In this document: positions 25,915 to 33,714 of the stretch, piece after piece
Layout of the letters: each line of letters opens with the position of its first letter
How positions within the stretch are numbered: position 1 is the first letter of the stretch
Assembly: GCA_032119795.1 (NCBI GenBank)
Contig: JAUMFO010000008.1
Coordinates: 248,001-312,000 of the forward strand
Direction: 5' to 3'
Source: JAGIBJ01 sp032119795
Lineage (GTDB): Bacteria > Actinomycetota > Thermoleophilia > Solirubrobacterales > Solirubrobacteraceae
Length of the DNA stretch: 64,000 nucleotides
The notes under the pieces: model-generated
What the model was told of the DNA's origin: nothing
What the model saw: only the letters and a program-made list of their open reading frames with translations
Databases searched by the model: none
Translations under genes and position numbers: made by a program

Positions 25915-25942
25915 CTGGTCGGCATTCGAGCGCGATGGTTGA
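25915..25942 (-). promoter_or_regulatory. Sigma-28-like promoter upstream of the TPR-glycosyltransferase
   Basis: On the minus strand: TCAA (25942-25939), 16-nt spacer, CCGACCAG (25922-25915). The -10 half is almost the same as that of flgF and flgG (CCGACCAA). It ends 5 bp before the annotated ATG at 25909, so the transcript would be leaderless or start at a slightly later codon (a second Met follows). Confidence 0.6.
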
Positions 25943-26016
25943 GCCGGCGCGCTGCAGAGCAGACCAGCCGGCCGACGCACCACTCAGATGGCGCTTGAAG
26001 GACCGAAATGCGGCGG

Positions 26017-26319
26017 CTAGGCGGTCTGGTCGACCGAGGCGTGCTCGGCGCGCGCTGCGATCTCCACGCCCTGCGCCCAGATCAGCACCTCGGCGACGGC
26101 GCGGTAGAGCTCCGGCGGGATCTCGCCTTCGACCGGGAGCCTGGAAAGCGCTTCGGCGAGCGGGCCGTCGGTCGTCACGGGAACGCCCGCCTCGCGGGCG
26201 CGCTCGGCGATGCGGTCGGCGGTGGCGCCCGCGCCCGCGGCCACCACCGTCGGCGCAACGCCACCGGAGTACTTCAGCGCCGCCGCGCGGCGCACCTTGT
26301 GGCGGGGCACCTCAGACAC
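26017..26319 (-). CDS. FlhB C-terminal-like protein (FlhX/YlqH type)
   Basis: 100 residues resembling the cytoplasmic export-switch domain of FlhB without the membrane part: HKVRRAAALKYSGGVAPTVVAAGAGATADRIAERAREAGVPVTTDGPLAEALSRLPVEGEIPPELYRAVAEVLIWA. The autocleavage NPTH motif is absent, as in other stand-alone FlhX proteins. Such proteins can partly replace the cleaved FlhB C-domain. It overlaps the FliK-like gene upstream by 8 bp, the same pairing as ylqG-ylqH in Bacillus. Confidence 0.85.
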   Translation of the reverse strand: MSEVPRHKVRRAAALKYSGGVAPTVVAAGAGATADRIAERAREAGVPVTTDGPLAEALSRLPVEGEIPPELYRAVAEVLIWAQGVEIAARAEHASVDQTA

Positions 26320-27001
26320 GGACGTTCACCGCGTCCTCCGTCCGCCCCGCCGTCTGGAGCGAGACAGGGACCTTCGCCGCCACGAGCAGCGCCTCGCGCA
26401 GCTGCGCCGACGAGGAACGAATGTGGGAGAGCGGCTCCCCGGCCGGCGCCAGCACCGTCGCCTCGAGGCGGTCGCCACCCAGGCGCAGGACCACGTCGAC
26501 CCGCCCCAGCACCGGTGAGTCGTAGCGCACCACCATCGACCCGGTGCGCGCCTTCTCAGCCCGGGCGCCGTCATGACCGTCGCCGGCGCTGCCATCCGGA
26601 TCGACCCACACGCGCGCCGTCGCGCCCGTGGGCATCGGGACGGTCGTGACGGGGCTCTGCACCACGCTGGCCGGCTGGCTCTGGCTGAGTTCACGCGGGC
26701 CCGCGATCGGCTGATCGGGGCTGGCTGCCACGTCGCGCACGACCTGCAGGACCAGCTTCTCGATCGACGATTCCGTCACCTGCAACCGCAGCGCCTGCCC
26801 TGCCGGCAGATCAGCAGGGAGCGTTGCGGGGATGCGGATCCCCGCGATCATCAGCATGCGCTCACCGGTGGGCGAGACGGTGATGCGCCCGCCAAGCGTC
26901 TCGCCGACCATGAGCTGCTGTGGCAGCTGGCCGGGCGTCTGCGTACTGACCTGCCGCATCAGGTCACGCAGCAGCGCCGCCTGGATCGCAGGAAGAGTCA
27001 T
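26312..27001 (-). CDS. Second FliK-like (Flg_hook) protein
   Basis: 229 residues. The N-terminal part (GGRITVSPTGERMLMIAGIRIPATLPADLPAGQALRLQVTESS) forms a beta-rich domain. The C-terminal 80 residues (GSMVVRYDSPVLGRVDVVLRLGGDRLEATVLAPAGEPLSHIRSSSAQLREALLVA) resemble the Flg_hook domain of FliK. Paired with the FlhB-like gene, it probably forms a second substrate-switch module. A sigma-28-like site precedes it (27008-27036). Confidence 0.65.
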   Translation of the reverse strand: MTLPAIQAALLRDLMRQVSTQTPGQLPQQLMVGETLGGRITVSPTGERMLMIAGIRIPATLPADLPAGQALRLQVTESSIEKLVLQVVRDVAASPDQPIAGPRELSQSQPASVVQSPVTTVPMPTGATARVWVDPDGSAGDGHDGARAEKARTGSMVVRYDSPVLGRVDVVLRLGGDRLEATVLAPAGEPLSHIRSSSAQLREALLVAAKVPVSLQTAGRTEDAVNVRV

Positions 27002-27007
27002 GCCTCA

Positions 27008-27036
27008 GTTATCGGCAGCACGCCCACCCAACTGGA
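27008..27036 (-). promoter_or_regulatory. Sigma-28-like promoter upstream of the second fliK-like gene
   Basis: On the minus strand: TCCA (27036-27033), 17-nt spacer, CCGATAAC (27015-27008). Preceded by G, it gives GCCGATAA, identical to the enteric FliA -10 consensus. It ends 7 bp before the ATG at 27001. Diverges from the flgF promoter 28 bp away. Confidence 0.6.
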
Positions 27037-27063
27037 TATGAGGCCAACTGGCTGGTCCAGCAC

Positions 27064-27092
27064 TCAAGTGCGGTGGCCAGGGCGCCGACCAA
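27064..27092 (+). promoter_or_regulatory. Sigma-28-like promoter upstream of flgF
   Basis: TCAA (27064-27067), 17-nt spacer, CCGACCAA (27085-27092). Same -35 and -10 as the flgG site. The flgF ATG follows 8 bp after the -10, so transcription would begin at or next to the start codon. Confidence 0.65.
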
Positions 27093-27099
27093 CAGCCCA

Positions 27100-27783
27100 A
27101 TGGAACGCGGACTTTCGATCGCAGCGTCGGGCATGGTCGCCGAGATGGCCCGCCAGGACCAGATCGCCAACGATCTCGCCAACGCCGTCACCCCCGGCTA
27201 CAAATCCGACCGCGTCTCGGTCCAATCCTTCGGTGATCTCTTGGTCACCGACCTTGGCAGCGGCAAGGTCGTCGGCTCCGTCGTCGCTGGCGCGCGCGCC
27301 CAAGAGCAGGTCACCGATCTGCGCCCCAACATCCTCAAGCCGTCCGACGCGCCGCTCGACATGGCGATCGCCGGCGAGGGCTACTTCGCCATCCAGACGC
27401 CCGAGGGCCCCCGCTTCACCCGCAACGGGCAGTTCCAGGCCAACGCGCAGGGGCAGCTCGTCGACTCGATGGGCAACAACGTCCTGAGCCAGAGCAACCG
27501 CCCGATCCAGGTCGCGGCCAACGGCACCGTCCAAGCCAGCGACGTCGGGATCTTCGCGATCCCCAACGCACGCAAGTCGGGCGACAACTACTTCACCGGC
27601 GCCGCGACCGGCAGAGGCGAGGGCCAGGTCAAAACCGGCCAGCTCGAGATGTCGCGCACCGACGCGGCTCGCACCGTCGTCCAGATGATGGCGTCACTGC
27701 GTGCGATCGAGGCGGGCCAAAAGGTCCTGACCACCATCGACGAGAGCCTCGGCAAATCCAATCAGGTCGGCAACCTCCGATAA
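27100..27783 (+). CDS. flgF: Flagellar rod protein FlgF (FlhO-like)
   Basis: 227 residues from ATG 27100; a frame with 9 extra residues would start inside the promoter and was not used. N-terminal rod signature: MERGLSIAASGMVAEMARQDQIANDLANAVTPGYKSDRVSVQSF. The central FlgE/F/G core is DMAIAGEGYFAIQTPEGPRFTRNGQFQANAQGQLVDSMGNNVL. The C-terminus is LEMSRTDAARTVVQMMASLRAIEAGQKVLTTIDESLGK. In Gram-positive clusters the first of two tandem rod genes corresponds to FlgF (FlhO). It forms the rod below FlgG. Confidence 0.88.
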   Translation: MERGLSIAASGMVAEMARQDQIANDLANAVTPGYKSDRVSVQSFGDLLVTDLGSGKVVGSVVAGARAQEQVTDLRPNILKPSDAPLDMAIAGEGYFAIQTPEGPRFTRNGQFQANAQGQLVDSMGNNVLSQSNRPIQVAANGTVQASDVGIFAIPNARKSGDNYFTGAATGRGEGQVKTGQLEMSRTDAARTVVQMMASLRAIEAGQKVLTTIDESLGKSNQVGNLR

Positions 27784-27851
27784 GGACGCCGGCCATGCCC
27801 CCTGACGGGGCGCAAACGGGTGGACGTTCGGACGACTCCGGCGCCCCCACC

Positions 27852-27880
27852 TCAAGCAACTGGTCAGCGGAGCCGACCAA
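27852..27880 (+). promoter_or_regulatory. Sigma-28-like promoter upstream of flgG
   Basis: TCAA (27852-27855), 17-nt spacer, CCGACCAA (27873-27880). Identical -35 and -10 cores to the flgF site. A 64-bp stretch separates it from the flgG ATG, which has GGAG upstream. Confidence 0.65.
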
Positions 27881-27944
27881 CTAACTGAACTCGAAGACCA
27901 AACCGGACCGCCATGCGGAGGTTGGGCTTCTCCCCAGGAGAACC

Positions 27945-28685
27945 ATGCTCGAAGGAATGTATTCAGCTGCGGCTGGGATGTACGCGCAACAGGCGCGGCT
28001 CGACTCGTTGTCGAACGACATCGCCAACGTGAATACGGCTGGCTACAAGCCCGTCCGTCAGGCGTTCCGCGACCTCATGTACGCGACGGGCGCAACGCAC
28101 GCCGTCGGCGACAACGTGCAGCTCGGGACCGGCGCTGAGATCACCGATCTCGGCCGCATGGATCGCCAGGGTGCCTTCCAGACCACCGGTAACCCGCTCG
28201 ACATCGCCGTGAGCGGCCCCGGGTACTTTCAGGTCAAGCAGGCTGACGGCACCCGCGTGCTGACCCGCGCCGGCAGCCTGCAGGTCGACAGCCAAGGTCG
28301 CGTCTCCACCCTCTCCGGCGAACTGCTCGAGCCCGCGGTCACGCTCCCGGCGAACGCCGACGCGACGAAGATCTCGATCAACCCGAAGGGCGCCGTCGCC
28401 TACGAGGGCAAGGCGATCGGCCAGATCAACCTGCTGACCGTGGCCGCGCCAAGCGAGCTGCGCCCCGCAGGCGACAACTACTTCGAAGTCACGCCCGAGT
28501 CGGGCCCCGCGCGCGCCGCCGGCAACAACACCACCGTCCAGCAGGGCGTCCTGGAGATGTCGGCCGTTGACCTCGGCGAGACGATGACCGGAATGATCGA
28601 GAGCCAGCGCGCCTACGAGCTCGCCAGCAAGGCGATCACCACGCAAGACAAGATCGCCGAGATCGCCCTCGGAGTGAAGCGCTAG
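27945..28685 (+). CDS. flgG: Flagellar distal rod protein FlgG (FlhP-like)
   Basis: 246 residues. N-terminus: MYSAAAGMYAQQARLDSLSNDIANVNTAGYKPVRQAFRDLMY. Core: QGAFQTTGNPLDIAVSGPGYFQVKQADGTRVLTRAGSLQVDSQGRVSTLSGELL. C-terminus: VQQGVLEMSAVDLGETMTGMIESQRAYELASKAITTQDKIAEIALGVKR. FlgG builds the distal rod. It heads the operon flgG-flgJ-flgN-flgK-flgL-fliW-csrA and lies 2 bp before the rod-binding protein gene. Confidence 0.93.
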   Translation: MLEGMYSAAAGMYAQQARLDSLSNDIANVNTAGYKPVRQAFRDLMYATGATHAVGDNVQLGTGAEITDLGRMDRQGAFQTTGNPLDIAVSGPGYFQVKQADGTRVLTRAGSLQVDSQGRVSTLSGELLEPAVTLPANADATKISINPKGAVAYEGKAIGQINLLTVAAPSELRPAGDNYFEVTPESGPARAAGNNTTVQQGVLEMSAVDLGETMTGMIESQRAYELASKAITTQDKIAEIALGVKR

Positions 28686-28687
28686 CC

Positions 28688-29074
28688 ATGCCGACCGTCG
28701 GCACCTCATCGCTCCCCGTTGATCAGACGCTTCTCCCGGCGTCGGTCCGCAACGCCTCGGCCGAGCGCAAGGAGCAGTACCAGGCGGCGCTCGCCTTCGA
28801 ACGCGTGCTCGTCGGCCAGCTCACCGAGCAGCTGATGAAGCCCTCCCCGATGTCTGACGACTCGGACACGCCCGCCGCGGTGAAGCTGATGAAGGAGAAC
28901 CTGCCGACGACCCTCGCCGACTCCTTGATGGCCGCCGGCGGCCTCGGCCTCGCTCAGCAGTTCGATGCCGCCTGGCACCCCGAGGCGCAGACCAAGAAGA
29001 CCAGCCTCTCCGACGACGCGCCGAGCGCGACGGGCGTCAACACCGGGCCCGGCGGCGGCGCGACCACGGCATGA
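28688..29074 (+). CDS. flgJ: FlgJ-type rod-binding protein (no muramidase domain)
   Basis: 128 residues. It matches the N-terminal rod-binding half of FlgJ: KEQYQAALAFERVLVGQLTEQLMKPSPM..., ending in AAVKLMKENLPTTLADSLMAAGGLGLAQQF. The tail is Ser/Gly/Thr-rich. The peptidoglycan-cleaving half of FlgJ is missing; the SLT enzyme at 10868-11566 probably does that job. Overlaps flgN by 4 bp. Confidence 0.88.
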   Translation: MPTVGTSSLPVDQTLLPASVRNASAERKEQYQAALAFERVLVGQLTEQLMKPSPMSDDSDTPAAVKLMKENLPTTLADSLMAAGGLGLAQQFDAAWHPEAQTKKTSLSDDAPSATGVNTGPGGGATTA

Positions 29075-29619
29075 CCCTTCCGGCCCTCAGCCAGCACCAG
29101 ACCGGCCCGCTCGGCATGGCACTGCTCGTGCACCTCGACGACCAGCTGCGCTCCGCCGACCGGATGCTCGACCTCGTCTTGCGCCAGGCGCGGGCCGTCC
29201 GCACGCGCGAGGTGGAGACGGTGCTCTCGCTCGTCGGCCAGATCCAGGCCGAGGCCGACGCCCGCGGGCGCCTCGAAGCGGCCCGCACGGAGCTGCTCAC
29301 CAAGGCCGGCCAGGCGCTCGGCGTGCACGGCAGCGCCATCACGATCGACGCCTTCTGCTCCCTCTTGGATCCGGCGACCGCCTTCGAGGCTCGCGAGCGC
29401 AGCGATCGCCTGCGCGGCGTGCTGCGCGAGGTCCGCGACGAGCACCTGGTCGTCCGCGCGCTGATGCGCCAGGAGCTCGCGTTCGTCGATCACCTCGTGC
29501 GTCTCATGGGCGCAGGCGACGACTCGCGCAACGGCACCTACGCGCCGCCGCAGGGCGTTCGCGCCGGCAGCGCGCCGGGCCCCGCCCCCACCCACCGACT
29601 CCTCGATCTGCAGGCCTGA
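29071..29619 (+). CDS. flgN: FlgN-type hook-associated protein chaperone
   Basis: 182 residues, mostly helical: LLVHLDDQLRSADRMLDLVLRQARAVRTREVETVLSLVGQIQAEADARGRLEAARTELLTKAGQALG, which is the FlgN fold (first helix LL..L...L..Ll.ll..q...l...d...l..l...k). The last 40 residues are a flexible Pro/Gly-rich tail. FlgN escorts FlgK and FlgL, encoded next. Overlap of 4 bp with flgJ and a 3-bp gap to flgK. Confidence 0.85.
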   Translation: MTLPALSQHQTGPLGMALLVHLDDQLRSADRMLDLVLRQARAVRTREVETVLSLVGQIQAEADARGRLEAARTELLTKAGQALGVHGSAITIDAFCSLLDPATAFEARERSDRLRGVLREVRDEHLVVRALMRQELAFVDHLVRLMGAGDDSRNGTYAPPQGVRAGSAPGPAPTHRLLDLQA

Positions 29620-29622
29620 GCC

Positions 29623-30936
29623 ATGGCACAGATCTCAAGCTTCGGCGGCCTCCAGACCTCGCTGCGCGGCCTGCTCGCCCACCAGCGCATGCTGGATGTC
29701 GCGTCGCACAACATCGGCAACGCCGACACGATCGGCTACACGCGCCAGACCACCACGCTGACGGCCGCCCCCGGCATCGCGGTCAACGGCGCAACCAGCG
29801 GCGCAACGAACTGGCTGGGCCAGGGCGTCGACGTCACGTCGTTCAATCGCATGCGCGACGAGTACCTCGACATCTCGTCGCGGACGCAGAACATGCTGCT
29901 CGGCGAGCGCGGCACGACCGCCGAGGGGCTCTCTCGTGCCGACGCCGCGTTCGGCGAGCCGTCGCCGCAGGGCCTCAATGCGCTGATGGACAAGATGTGG
30001 TCGAGCTTCCAGACGCTCGCCAACAACCCGACCGACACCGGCGCCCGCGCCCAGGTCGTCTCCGACGCCAAGAACCTCACCGATGCGATGAAGGGCGTCG
30101 ACGCGCGCCTGGCGCAGATCGGCACCGACGCCGCCACGGAGTACGCGCAGCTCACCAGCGCCCCCGGCAACAAGATCGGCGCCTACGCCGACGAACTCGC
30201 CAAGCTCAACGACGCGATCAGCGAGGCCGTCACCGGCGGCCAGCAGCCCAACGACATGATGGATCGCCGCGACCTGATCCTCGACGAACTCGCGCAGTTC
30301 GGGCAGGTGTCGGTCTCCAACCAGGGCTTCGGCCGGATCAGCGTGAGCTTCGGCGACGCCTCCAGCCCGCTCGTCGACGGCTCAGGAACGACCTCGGTTG
30401 CCACGTGGCCGCAGGCCTTGACCAACCCCGGCGGGCAGCTCGGCGGCCTGATCAAGGTGCAGGCGTCCATCAACGACTACCGCTCGCAGCTCGACAACGT
30501 CGCCGGCACCCTCGCCAGCTCGGTCAACGCGATCCACGGCACGCCACCCTTCTTCACCGGCTCCACCGCCAGCACGCTGACGGTCAACGTCACGGCGTCG
30601 ACGGTCGTCGCGGGCTCTGGCCCCGGCGCCGCTTCCAACGACATCGCGCTGGCGCTGACGGCCCTGCGCGGCAGCACGGGCGACCGCGCCTACCAAGACC
30701 TCGTCCGCCAGACCGGCTCCGACGCGCAGAATGCCGCCACGATGCGTGACCTGTCGATCTCGCTCGTCAATGACGTCGAGGCGCGCCGCCAGTCGGTCTC
30801 CGGCGTGTCACTCGATGAGGAGATGACCGACCTGATCCGCTTCCAGCGCGGCTACCAGGCGTCCTCACGTGCCATGTCGACGTTCGACGAGATGCTCGAC
30901 ACGCTGATCAACCGCACCGGAAGGGTCGGGCTGTGA
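29623..30936 (+). CDS. flgK: Hook-filament junction protein FlgK (HAP1)
   Basis: 437 residues. N-terminus: SFGGLQTSLRGLLAHQRMLDVASHNIGNADTIGYTRQTTTL. The FlgK helical domain (MDKMWSSFQTLANNPTDTGARAQVVSDAKNLTDAM) and the C-terminal VSGVSLDEEMTDLIRFQRGYQASSRAMSTFDEMLDTLINRTG are all present. It joins hook to filament with FlgL, with which it overlaps by 4 bp. Somewhat shorter than E. coli FlgK (547). Confidence 0.95.
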   Translation: MAQISSFGGLQTSLRGLLAHQRMLDVASHNIGNADTIGYTRQTTTLTAAPGIAVNGATSGATNWLGQGVDVTSFNRMRDEYLDISSRTQNMLLGERGTTAEGLSRADAAFGEPSPQGLNALMDKMWSSFQTLANNPTDTGARAQVVSDAKNLTDAMKGVDARLAQIGTDAATEYAQLTSAPGNKIGAYADELAKLNDAISEAVTGGQQPNDMMDRRDLILDELAQFGQVSVSNQGFGRISVSFGDASSPLVDGSGTTSVATWPQALTNPGGQLGGLIKVQASINDYRSQLDNVAGTLASSVNAIHGTPPFFTGSTASTLTVNVTASTVVAGSGPGAASNDIALALTALRGSTGDRAYQDLVRQTGSDAQNAATMRDLSISLVNDVEARRQSVSGVSLDEEMTDLIRFQRGYQASSRAMSTFDEMLDTLINRTGRVGL

Positions 30937-31847
30937 GCGTTCCTTCTCGCATTACGCACAACATGATGAGCCAGCATCTGCTGGCCGACATCCGTCGCAG
31001 CACCTCCGAGATCGCGCGTTCCTCGAACGAGGTCTCGTCGGGCAAACGCATCCAGACGGCGATGGACGACCCCACCGGCGCGCACCGTGCACTGCGCCTG
31101 CGGGCCGAGCTGGCTGAGAACGAGGCCAATCAAAGCGGCGTCGACGCGACGACCGGGTGGACGACCGTCAGCGACACCGCGCTGAACTCGGTGACCAACG
31201 TGATCCACCGCGTCCGTGAGCTCGTGATCCAGGCCGGCAACGACACGCTGCAGACCAAGGACCGCCAGGCGATCGCCGGCGAGCTGAGCCAGCTGCTGGA
31301 GCAGGTCAAGGCCGACGCGAACGCCAAATTCGGCGATCAGTACGTCTTCGCTGGCCAAGATTCGACGACGCCGCCGTACACGCCAGGCGCCGTCGACACG
31401 TTCGGTGGAGACACCGGCGCGATCGTCCGCAGCATCGGCCCGGGACAAACCTTGCAGATCAATGTGACGGGTGACGCGATCTTCGGTGGTACTCCGGGCG
31501 ACGGCAAGTTGCTCGACACGATGCGCACCGCGATCACCAACCTCAGCTCCGGACTTCCGGCCGACCTTGCCAGCCTTCGCGGGCCGATCCTGCAGGGCCT
31601 CAGCGCGAACCTGGATCAGGTCATCGCCGCGCGCTCTCAGATCGGCGCGGTTCAGAACCGTGCCGCACTTGCCGATTCACGGATCGCCGACGCCGAGGTC
31701 GCGCTCACCGAGCAGCTGACGGGCGTCGAGAACGTGGACATGGCCGAAGCCATCACCCGCCTTTCTTCCCAGCAAACCGCGTACCAGGCGGCTCTCAGCG
31801 CTGGCGCCAAAGTCATTCAACCGTCTCTTATGGACTTCCTCCGATAG
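30933..31847 (+). CDS. flgL: Hook-filament junction protein FlgL (HAP3)
   Basis: 304 residues, flagellin-like ends. N-terminus: RITHNMMSQHLLADIRRSTSEIARSSNEVSSGKRIQTAMDDPTGAHRALRLRAEL. The C-terminus includes NLDQVIAARSQIGAVQNRAALADSRIADAEVALTEQLTGVENVDMAEAITRLSSQQTAYQAALSAGAKVIQPSLMDFL. The centre contains the FGDQYVFAGQDSTTPPY motif typical of FlgL. GTG start overlapping flgK. Confidence 0.95.
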   Translation: MSVPSRITHNMMSQHLLADIRRSTSEIARSSNEVSSGKRIQTAMDDPTGAHRALRLRAELAENEANQSGVDATTGWTTVSDTALNSVTNVIHRVRELVIQAGNDTLQTKDRQAIAGELSQLLEQVKADANAKFGDQYVFAGQDSTTPPYTPGAVDTFGGDTGAIVRSIGPGQTLQINVTGDAIFGGTPGDGKLLDTMRTAITNLSSGLPADLASLRGPILQGLSANLDQVIAARSQIGAVQNRAALADSRIADAEVALTEQLTGVENVDMAEAITRLSSQQTAYQAALSAGAKVIQPSLMDFLR

Positions 31848-31865
31848 GGAAAGAGGACTCTCCTC

Positions 31866-32339
31866 ATGCCAATCACCCTCAATAGCGCACGGTTCGGAGC
31901 CGTCGAGATCGCCGACGACGGCGTGATCGAGTTCCCGCATGGGCTCATCGGAATCGACAGCCACCGCTACGCCTTGCTGTCTCAGGGCGAGGGGAGTGCC
32001 TTCGTATGGCTCCACTCGCTCGACGATCCGACGTTTGCCCTGCCGGTCATGAGCCCCTGGCCGGTGTTCGTGGACTACGCCGTGGAGATCGGCGACGGGG
32101 AAGCCGAGCGTCTCGGCCTCTCCGGCGACGATGAGACGGCCGTCTACGTGACCGTCCGTGCCAGCGACGACCCGGCCGACTGCTCGGTCAACCTGCGCGC
32201 TCCGATCTTGATCACCGGGGGCCGCGGCTTCCAGGTGATCAACGAAGCGTCGGCTGCGCCGGTGCGCGCCCCGCTCTTCCCGCCCTCCGATCCAGCTGCC
32301 GCCGCCGGGACCACCTCGGCGTCCGCCAGCGCTGCCTGA
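31866..32339 (+). CDS. fliW: Flagellar assembly factor FliW
   Basis: 157 residues. FliW motifs: VEIADDGVIEFPHGLIGIDSHRYALLSQGEGSAFVWLHSLDDPTFALPVMSPWPVFVDYAVEI, then VYVTVRASDDPADCSVNLRAPILITGGRGFQVI. FliW binds CsrA and flagellin in turn, so free flagellin level sets CsrA activity. The csrA gene follows after 28 bp, the classic partner-switch layout. The last 25 residues are Ala/Pro/Ser-rich. Confidence 0.95.
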   Translation: MPITLNSARFGAVEIADDGVIEFPHGLIGIDSHRYALLSQGEGSAFVWLHSLDDPTFALPVMSPWPVFVDYAVEIGDGEAERLGLSGDDETAVYVTVRASDDPADCSVNLRAPILITGGRGFQVINEASAAPVRAPLFPPSDPAAAAGTTSASASAA

Positions 32340-32367
32340 GCGCCTCTAGCGCGTCCAGGGAGGAACC

Positions 32368-32694
32368 ATGCTCAACATCACCCGCAAGATCGGCGAGAAG
32401 ATCATCATCGGCGAGGACGTCGTCCTCGAGGTGATGGAGGTCTCCGGATCCAGCGTCCGCATCGGTATCCGCGCTCCGCGCTCGGTCCCGGTGTACCGCG
32501 AGGAGATCTGGGAGGCCGTCCGCGCCGAGAACGCCGCAGCGGCCAAGTCTGCTCCGACCAAGCTTCCAGAGCCGCCGAAGCCCGCCGGCGAGAGCGCCAG
32601 CCCTCGTCCATCCGTCCGTACTGGTGTGCGCACTGTGCCAAAAGCGTCGACAAGTACACAAAGGACCAAGATTCAGGCGCCGAAGGCGTCCTGA
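32368..32694 (+). CDS. csrA: Carbon storage regulator CsrA with extended tail
   Basis: 108 residues. The first 50 are canonical CsrA: MLNITRKIGEKIIIGEDVVLEVMEVSGSSVRIGIRAPRSVPVYREEIWEAV, including the conserved Arg of YREEIW used for RNA binding. CsrA proteins are normally 55-75 residues; here residues 56-108 form a Lys/Pro/Ser/Thr-rich disordered tail (KLPEPPKPAGES, TVPKASTSTQRTKIQAPKAS). It represses flagellin translation and is antagonised by FliW, encoded immediately upstream. The gene has a GGAGGAACC ribosome site. Confidence 0.92.
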   Translation: MLNITRKIGEKIIIGEDVVLEVMEVSGSSVRIGIRAPRSVPVYREEIWEAVRAENAAAAKSAPTKLPEPPKPAGESASPRPSVRTGVRTVPKASTSTQRTKIQAPKAS

Positions 32695-32703
32695 GCCCGT
32701 CCT

Positions 32704-32731
32704 CAACTCTTCACCGGACCCGCCGAAGACT
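32704..32731 (+). promoter_or_regulatory. Sigma-28-like promoter upstream of flagellin
   Basis: TCAA (32704-32707), 16-nt spacer, CCGAAGAC (32724-32731); preceded by G this reads GCCGAAGA with a 15-nt spacer, as in the FliA consensus. It lies 85-112 bp upstream of the flagellin ATG, leaving an untranslated leader that could carry a CsrA site. Only 10 bp after the csrA stop. Confidence 0.65.
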
Positions 32732-32815
32732 TAGATCAAGCGCGGCTGGTCCATTCAGCCAAACCTCACCAAACCAACTACCCCTACCCCCGATCAGGAC
32801 GAACCAAGGACGGAT

Positions 32816-33619
32816 ATGTCCCTCAGGATTCAACACAACGTCGAGGCGCTGATGGCGCATCGCAATCTCGAGAGCACCGCCGGCCAGGCGTCAAAGTCGA
32901 TGCAACGACTTTCCTCCGGCTACCGAGTGAACTCTTCCGCCGACGATGCCGCCGGCCTTTCCATCTCCGAGCGCATGCGCGGCCAGATTCGTGGCCTCGC
33001 TCAAGCTCGACTCAACGCCGGCGACGGCATCTCGATGGTGCAAACCGCAGAGGGTGCACTCGCCGAGGTCCATTCGATGCTGCAGCGATCTCGCGAGCTC
33101 GCAGTGCAGTACAAGAACGGATCACTCAGCACGACAGACCGGACCGCAATTCAGTCGGAGGTCAACCAGCTGGCATCGGAGATCGAGCGGATCGGCTCGC
33201 AGACGTCATTCAACGGGACGAAGGTCTTGAATGCCACGGGCACCGTGACGTTCCAGATCGGCGCCAACGACGGCGAGACCGTCGTTGCCCCGACGATCAG
33301 CCTCGGCAGCTCCATCGGCGCTGCGTGGTATTCGCTCGGCGCCGCCACCGACCTGTCCGAGATCGACACCGCCATCAACGCAGTGTCTGACACTCGCGCG
33401 CAGTTCGGTGCCGTGCAGAACCGCATGGAGTACACGATCAACTCCATCTCGACCTACCACGAGAACCTCGTGGCAGCCGAGTCGCGGATCCGCGACGTCG
33501 ACATGGCGCAGGAGCTGGTCAACAAGACCAAGCTGGACATCCTCCAGCAGTCCGGTACGGCGATGCTCGCGCAGGCGAACCAGTCGAACCAGGGCGTGCT
33601 GACACTCCTCAGGGGTTAA
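32816..33619 (+). CDS. hag: Flagellin
   Basis: 267 residues. N-terminal D0/D1: SLRIQHNVEALMAHRNLESTAGQASKSMQRLSSGYRVNSSADDAAGLSISERMRGQIRGL. C-terminal D1/D0: FGAVQNRMEYTINSISTYHENLVAAESRIRDVDMAQELVNKTKLDILQQSGTAMLAQANQSNQGVLTLL. Only about 60 residues separate the conserved ends, so this is a near-minimal flagellin with hardly any exposed D2/D3 domain. It has its own sigma-28-like promoter, an AAGGA ribosome site and a hairpin terminator downstream. It is the only flagellin gene in the window. Confidence 0.97.
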   Translation: MSLRIQHNVEALMAHRNLESTAGQASKSMQRLSSGYRVNSSADDAAGLSISERMRGQIRGLAQARLNAGDGISMVQTAEGALAEVHSMLQRSRELAVQYKNGSLSTTDRTAIQSEVNQLASEIERIGSQTSFNGTKVLNATGTVTFQIGANDGETVVAPTISLGSSIGAAWYSLGAATDLSEIDTAINAVSDTRAQFGAVQNRMEYTINSISTYHENLVAAESRIRDVDMAQELVNKTKLDILQQSGTAMLAQANQSNQGVLTLLRG

Positions 33620-33651
33620 CCCCGGTAGGCCTTCGGGCCCATCACCCCGTT

Positions 33652-33688
33652 CGACGGCCTCGTCTCCCCCAGGGAGGCGGGGCCGTCG
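33652..33688 (+). terminator. Hairpin terminator after flagellin
   Basis: CGACGGCC (33652-33659) pairs with GGCCGTCG (33681-33688); CTCCC/GGGAG pair inside the loop. Only TCGTTGG follows, not a real T-tract, as is common in high-GC actinobacteria. Confidence 0.65.
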
Positions 33689-33714
33689 TCGTTGGTGGCG
33701 CCGGGCGCTGGAGC

